A DNA stretch of 59,983 nucleotides from Actinomycetes bacterium (GTDB lineage Bacteria > Actinomycetota > Actinomycetes > Nanopelagicales > Nanopelagicaceae), in the NCBI GenBank assembly GCA_025360085.1, contig JANYCW010000048.1, positions 1 to 59,983 on the forward strand. Reading direction: 5' to 3'. The notes below the pieces were generated by a model. The model did no database searches. It was not told the DNA's origin and saw only the letters and a program-made list of their open reading frames with translations. This document shows positions 56,035-59,983 of the stretch, piece after piece. A program made the position numbers and the translations under genes. How positions within the stretch are numbered: position 1 is the first letter of the stretch; every line of letters starts with the position of its first letter.

Positions 56035-57192
56035 ATGAACTCAAAGATTCAGCGTTCACTTGCCGTAATGTCGGCAGCGGCTCTCGTTTTCGGAGTAGCG
56101 ACCACATCTACTACAAGTGCACAAGCAGCCCCAAAGAAGCTCTACATCGCCTACCAAGGTCCACTCTCAGGAGGAGAAGCGTCAACAGGTATCGATGAGA
56201 TCAATGCAGTTAAGTATGCTGTCAAACTTTTCAATGCGGCAAACAAAGCTAAGTTCAATGTCCAGGTCGTTGCAGTCGATGACCAAGGAGATCCAGCTGT
56301 TGCATCAACTGTTGCTCCAGGAACCGGAAGCAACAAGAAAATAATTGGCCTTGTTGGACCTGCATATTCAGGTGCGACAATTGCCTCACTTCCATATTAC
56401 AAGGCCGGCGGATTAGCTCTTATCTCTCCATCGGCAACACGAGTTTCACTTACAGATCCTAAATCACCTGATTTCGGCGGACCGGTTTTCCACCGTGTCG
56501 TTGCAACTGATGACAAGCAGGGTCCAGCGTTGGCCAAGTATGCAACGTCTAAGGTGAACTCACCTAAGGTATTTGTCTTTGATGACCAGTCAGCATATGC
56601 GGTACCTCTTCGCGGATATGTTGAGGCTGCAATGAAGACCATGTCGGGCACAACTCTTGTTGGTGGAGATTCAGTTCCTAACACAACAACTGACTTTGCT
56701 CCAACACTTGCAAAGATTAAAACTTCTGGAGCAAATGTTGTCATCTACACCGGTTACTACAGCCAAGCTGCCGTATTTGTAAAGCAGCTTCGTGATTCAG
56801 GTTCAACTGCGATCTTTGCAGGTGGCGACGGAGTATTTAACCAACAGTTCTCAGTCCTTGCAGGCGCATCGGCAGAAGGCTCACGCCTTACTGGTGTTGC
56901 AGGTCTTGCCGATGTTGGTGCAAAGCAAGAGGCAGCATTTAAGAAGTCAATGGGAATTTCATCAGGTGTATATGCCGTTGAATCATTCGATGCAGCTAAC
57001 ATATTCCTTGCTGGAATCAAGGCTGGAATTACCGACCGTGCAAAAATGCTCAAGTGGGTCACTGCATTTAAAGGAACTGGAATCGGTGGAGCAACTCTCT
57101 CATTCAATGCGAATGGTGATATTGCTGTTGGCGGATTCTCAGGCTTCACTGTCACAAGTGGACTCCTTAAGAACACGGGTCCAGTCAAGTAA
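56035..57192 (+). CDS. livJ: Branched-chain amino acid ABC transporter, substrate-binding protein
   Basis: A 385-residue periplasmic-type type I binding protein of the LivJ/LivK family, which captures branched-chain or related amino acids for LivHM. A signal peptide with a basic start and hydrophobic core spans residues 1 to about 32, ending AQAA. The mature protein has two lobes, with YQGPLSGGEASTGIDEIN, GLVGPAYSGATIASLPYY and VYAVESFDAANIFLAGI. The signal peptide has no lipobox cysteine, which is unusual for a Gram-positive binding protein; retention may depend on the envelope or on an uncleaved signal. AGGAAAGG precedes the ATG. A hairpin separates it from livH. Confidence 0.92.
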   Translation: MNSKIQRSLAVMSAAALVFGVATTSTTSAQAAPKKLYIAYQGPLSGGEASTGIDEINAVKYAVKLFNAANKAKFNVQVVAVDDQGDPAVASTVAPGTGSNKKIIGLVGPAYSGATIASLPYYKAGGLALISPSATRVSLTDPKSPDFGGPVFHRVVATDDKQGPALAKYATSKVNSPKVFVFDDQSAYAVPLRGYVEAAMKTMSGTTLVGGDSVPNTTTDFAPTLAKIKTSGANVVIYTGYYSQAAVFVKQLRDSGSTAIFAGGDGVFNQQFSVLAGASAEGSRLTGVAGLADVGAKQEAAFKKSMGISSGVYAVESFDAANIFLAGIKAGITDRAKMLKWVTAFKGTGIGGATLSFNANGDIAVGGFSGFTVTSGLLKNTGPVK

Positions 57193-57218
57193 TTAACTTG
57201 ATGTAACGTTTAGTAGTT

Positions 57219-57262
57219 GGTGGGCGCTTAATTTATCTTTTAAGATAACCTAAGTGCCCACC
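57219..57262 (+). repeat. Strong hairpin between livJ and livH
   Basis: GGTGGGCGCTTA (57219-57230) pairs with TAAGTGCCCACC (57251-57262), twelve positions with one G-U pair. An inner TTATC/GATAA stem (57233-57237 with 57244-57248) closes a TTTTAA loop. No T run follows. It may protect the livJ mRNA or partly terminate it, giving more binding protein than permease. Confidence 0.75.
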
Positions 57263-57320
57263 TCTTACGTAATTGCACAAAATGCGTAGGTTTGCATGAA
57301 TTGACCATAAAAGGAGCCCA

Positions 57321-58271
57321 ATGTTTGCAGTATTAATTGATCAGTTCTGGTCACTAACTATTGCTGGAGTTGCCCTTGGATTTATTTACGTCCTTATTTC
57401 ACTTGGATACACGATGGTCTACGGTGTTTTGAGAATGATTAATTTTGCAAACTCAGAGATCTTCATGTGGGGAACCTTTGGAACGGTGATTACAAATCGC
57501 GATATTTTCCACTATACCCAACTTTCGGATCCCGCAAAGGGCTGGAAATTAGCGCTTGTTCTTATCAGTGCGCTACTCATGTCAATGTTTGTTGCTGCGC
57601 TTACTGCAGTCTTTGTGGAGTTCGTGGCTTATCGTCGCTTGCGTGCAAAAGGTACGAACCGACTAGCGACTTTAATCTCTGCCATCGGTATTTCGATTGC
57701 CCTTCAAGAAGTTATGCGCTTACTTACAGCTTCACGTCCAGTTGGATCTCCACGAGTTCTAGAAAAGATTATTCTCACCGAAGTGTGGGGCGCAAACATC
57801 CGCCTAGACACCGTAATTACGATTATTGCTGCAGCAATAATCTATTTTCTTTTGGAGCGCTTTATTAAATTATCGCGTATGGGTAAAGCAATCCGTGCGG
57901 TATCGCAAAATGAAGATGCTGCAAAACTCATGGGCGTAAACCTCAATCGTGTTATCACTATGACTTTCCTAGTTGGCGGACTTGCCACGGGTGCAGCAGG
58001 ATTCTTTTATGTGACTGTCTTTGAATACACGAAGTTTAATATTGGTTTTACTATGGGATTAGCCGCCTTTACTGCGGCAGTACTTGGCGGAATTGGAAAC
58101 ATTCGCGGAGCGTTTTTGGGCGGTTTAAGTTTAGGTCTCTTAGAAACCTACGCATCGGCCGTTCTTGGTACTCAATGGAAGGCTGTGACGGTTTTTATCG
58201 TACTTGTCTCAGTTCTTCTCTTTAAGCCAAATGGCCTATTTGGTGAAGCCGTCCAGCAGACGAGGGCGTGA
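57321..58271 (+). CDS. livH: Branched-chain amino acid ABC transporter permease LivH
   Basis: A 316-residue membrane permease with about eight helices. YVLISLGYTMVYGVLRMINFANSEIFMWGTF near the start is the LivH signature, and the cytoplasmic coupling loop SRMGKAIRAVSQNEDAAKLMGVN contacts the ATPases. AVLGGIGNIRGAFLGGLSLGLLE is also typical. A GGAG-type site precedes the ATG. It overlaps livM by four bases. Confidence 0.94.
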   Translation: MFAVLIDQFWSLTIAGVALGFIYVLISLGYTMVYGVLRMINFANSEIFMWGTFGTVITNRDIFHYTQLSDPAKGWKLALVLISALLMSMFVAALTAVFVEFVAYRRLRAKGTNRLATLISAIGISIALQEVMRLLTASRPVGSPRVLEKIILTEVWGANIRLDTVITIIAAAIIYFLLERFIKLSRMGKAIRAVSQNEDAAKLMGVNLNRVITMTFLVGGLATGAAGFFYVTVFEYTKFNIGFTMGLAAFTAAVLGGIGNIRGAFLGGLSLGLLETYASAVLGTQWKAVTVFIVLVSVLLFKPNGLFGEAVQQTRA

Positions 58272-59314
58272 CGACAATGAAAATTCGTAACTACTGGAAC
58301 CTGCGTGATTTTGGCGCATCGATGTGGGAAAAGTCCAACCGACCTCAGCGCATAGCAATCGCCATTGGATCAATTTTTTTGGTAGGGCTCTTACCTTTTG
58401 CCGGAGCAAGTTTCTTGGCCACTCCTATCGCTGCCTATGACGCAGTTCTTGTTTATCCCGTTGGTGTTTTCGTTTTGATGGCGTTGGGTTTAAATATCGT
58501 CGTTGGTAAATCGGGAATGCTCGATTTAGGTTACGTCGCCTTCTTTGCTATAGGTGCTTACACAATGGCGTTGATGGGCACACATACAGGTCTAAATACT
58601 TGGGAGATCATGCCCTTCGGTATTGCCTTTTCAATGTTAGCTGGTGTTTTACTAGGCCTGCCGACTCTCAGACTTCGCGGAGATTATTTAGCCATTGTGA
58701 CGTTAGGTTTTGGAGAGATTGTTCGTCTCATAGCCCTTAACTCTTCATGGACAAAGGGCCCTAACGGAATTGCAAATATTCCAATGCCGCCTGATATCGG
58801 ACCTTTGAAATTTAAGCTAGAAGATCAGAAAGTATTTTTCTGGGTAGTCGTAACAATGATTTTGCTTGTGATCTGGATGATTCGACGTTTGAGCATTCGA
58901 CGTCCAGGCCGTGCGTGGGAGTCGATTCGACAAGATGAGGATGCTGCCGAGCTCATGGGGGTACCAACGTTAAAGTACAAGATCTGGTCCTTTACTTTAG
59001 GTGCGGCAGTCGGTGGTGCTGCAGGTGTTCTCTATGCTTCTAAAAATCTCTTTATTGCACCGGAAATGTTTACGTTAAATGTATCGATATTAATTCTCTC
59101 CTGTGTTGTATTTGGCGGAATCGGAAATATTTGGGGAGTAGTCGTTGGTGCAACGATTCTTGGATACTTGCCGGATCGAATTCGCTTTATCTCCGATGCC
59201 AGACTCTTAGTTTTTGGCTTAGTTTTAGTTGTCGTCATGAACTTTAGACCAGATGGTTTATTACCACGTAAGAAACGTGAAAAGGCGATTCTAAAGAGAG
59301 AGGTGAGTGTTTAG
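58268..59314 (+). CDS. livM: Branched-chain amino acid ABC transporter permease LivM
   Basis: A 348-residue second permease subunit with a longer cytoplasmic N-terminus. GLNIVVGKSGMLDLGYVAFFAIGAY, LRLRGDYLAIVTLGFGEIVR and the coupling loop GRAWESIRQDEDAAELMGV are LivM hallmarks. The start is GTG 58268, overlapping the livH stop, or ATG 58277 three codons on. A basic tail ends just before the livG start. Confidence 0.93.
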   Translation: MTTMKIRNYWNLRDFGASMWEKSNRPQRIAIAIGSIFLVGLLPFAGASFLATPIAAYDAVLVYPVGVFVLMALGLNIVVGKSGMLDLGYVAFFAIGAYTMALMGTHTGLNTWEIMPFGIAFSMLAGVLLGLPTLRLRGDYLAIVTLGFGEIVRLIALNSSWTKGPNGIANIPMPPDIGPLKFKLEDQKVFFWVVVTMILLVIWMIRRLSIRRPGRAWESIRQDEDAAELMGVPTLKYKIWSFTLGAAVGGAAGVLYASKNLFIAPEMFTLNVSILILSCVVFGGIGNIWGVVVGATILGYLPDRIRFISDARLLVFGLVLVVVMNFRPDGLLPRKKREKAILKREVSV

Positions 59315-59983
59315 ATGTCAGAGACTCTTCTCTCTATTGTGAATGTAACGATGAAATTTGGTGGAGTGACCGCCCTCGGTGAAGTAAACCTTGAGGTTAA
59401 AAAAGGCGAGATACTTGCGCTCATCGGCCCAAATGGGGCTGGTAAGACGACGGTATTTAATGTTATTACAGGCGTATACAAACCCACCAGTGGTTCAATT
59501 ACATTTGATGGCATCACACTTGCAAAACAAAAACGTTTTCAAATTACTAAGCTGGGCATTGCCAGAACCTTCCAGAATATTCGTTTATGGGGAGATATGA
59601 CCACGCTTGAAAACGTGATTACTGCAACCGATGTGCACAAAAAAAGTGGCCTCGTTGGTGCACTCTTTGGTCTTCCACGCGCGCGTCGAGAGGAAAAGGA
59701 AAATCGCGAGCGTGCGCATGAGATATTGAAATTTATTGGAATTGATGAGTACTCCGATCGTTTAGCTAAAAATCTTCCTTATGGTGTTCAGCGTCGATTA
59801 GAGATCGCCCGTGCGATGGGCACTTCTCCGCAGCTTCTTCTCCTTGATGAGCCCGCTGCCGGCTTTAATCCAGCTGAGAAAGTGGAGTTAGCAACGCTCA
59901 TTAAAAAGATTCGCGATGCCGGTTACACCATTTTATTGATCGAGCATGACATGTCACTGATCATGGGAATCTCTGATCGCGTT
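59315..59983 (+). CDS. livG: Branched-chain amino acid ABC transporter ATPase LivG (partial)
   Basis: The first 223 codons of an ATPase subunit, cut by the right edge of the window. Walker A is IGPNGAGKTT near residue 38, the signature is the LivG-type LPYGVQRRLEIARAM near residue 155, and Walker B is LLLLDEPAAGFNP followed by the switch histidine in LIEHDMSLIM. It begins next to the livM stop. About 30-40 more residues are expected, then probably livF. Confidence 0.94.
   Translation, partial: MSETLLSIVNVTMKFGGVTALGEVNLEVKKGEILALIGPNGAGKTTVFNVITGVYKPTSGSITFDGITLAKQKRFQITKLGIARTFQNIRLWGDMTTLENVITATDVHKKSGLVGALFGLPRARREEKENRERAHEILKFIGIDEYSDRLAKNLPYGVQRRLEIARAMGTSPQLLLLDEPAAGFNPAEKVELATLIKKIRDAGYTILLIEHDMSLIMGISDRV

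Noticed and set aside
1-59983. CRISPR arrays, insertion sequences, prophage genes or attachment sites
   Set aside because: No repeated spacer array, transposase, integrase or flanking direct repeats were seen; the only tRNA gene has no duplicated 3' end next to it.

Overview
The window looks like chromosome from a small-genome actinobacterium. The gene order is the actinobacterial one: mraZ-rsmH-ftsL-ftsI-mur/fts-ftsZ-pgeF-yggS-sepF-yggT, then ileS, a TraR/DksA-type gene, lspA, a pseudouridine synthase and dnaE1, then hisDCBH-priA-hisF-hisI-trpE-trpCBA-lgt, gltBD, pyk and an ANTAR response regulator. GC content by eye is moderate to low, genes overlap by a few bases almost everywhere, and no gap without a gene or gene remnant exceeds 300 bases. 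Together this suggests a streamlined planktonic lineage such as the freshwater acI group (Nanopelagicales). That placement is inference; no rRNA gene is present to test it.

Layout. (1) 1-2.6 kb, minus strand: a YbaK-type deacylase, an iron-containing alcohol dehydrogenase and a decayed SulP transporter. Bases 1-45 hold nothing recognisable. (2) 2.6-9.0 kb, plus strand: an MFS transporter, then a damage-response cassette of a DUF6504-type protein, a DnaE2-type polymerase and DNA polymerase IV, preceded by a perfect LexA box; then a DUF3040 membrane protein and a terminator. (3) 9.1-25.9 kb: the division and cell wall cluster, headed by four 10-bp-spaced MraZ boxes. A long inverted repeat lies between mraZ and rsmH, and ftsZ has its own promoter and a dyad. 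(4) 25.9-29.2 kb, minus strand: ileS with a translational T-box leader. (5) 29.3-35.0 kb: a DksA-like protein with a lysine-rich tail, lspA, an RluD-type synthase and dnaE1. (6) 35.0-44.9 kb: a continuous his-trp cluster containing a 56-residue membrane protein between trpE and trpC. (7) 44.9-47.6 kb: a MauE/DoxX-DsbA pair, lgt and a VIT1-type transporter. (8) 47.8-55.9 kb: gltBD, pyk, one tRNA (anticodon CAA) and an ANTAR response regulator. (9) 56.0 kb to the end: a branched-chain amino acid (Liv-type) ABC transporter, cut at the right edge inside livG.

How the genes work together. Regions 3 and 5 supply peptidoglycan precursors, septal synthesis, Z-ring assembly and lipoprotein maturation. 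Region 6 makes histidine and most of tryptophan; hisG, hisE, trpD and trpG are not here, and PriA probably covers the HisA and TrpF steps. GltBD supplies glutamate for these pathways, and the Liv system imports amino acids. DnaE1 is the probable replicative polymerase. The LexA-controlled DnaE2-Pol IV cassette is the probable mutagenic counterpart.

Most notable: the compact SOS cassette without imuA; a tRNA with anticodon CAA and a leucine-type D-arm but only a five-base variable loop; the miniature trp-operon membrane protein; the structured mraZ-rsmH spacer; and no wag31/divIVA beside yggT.
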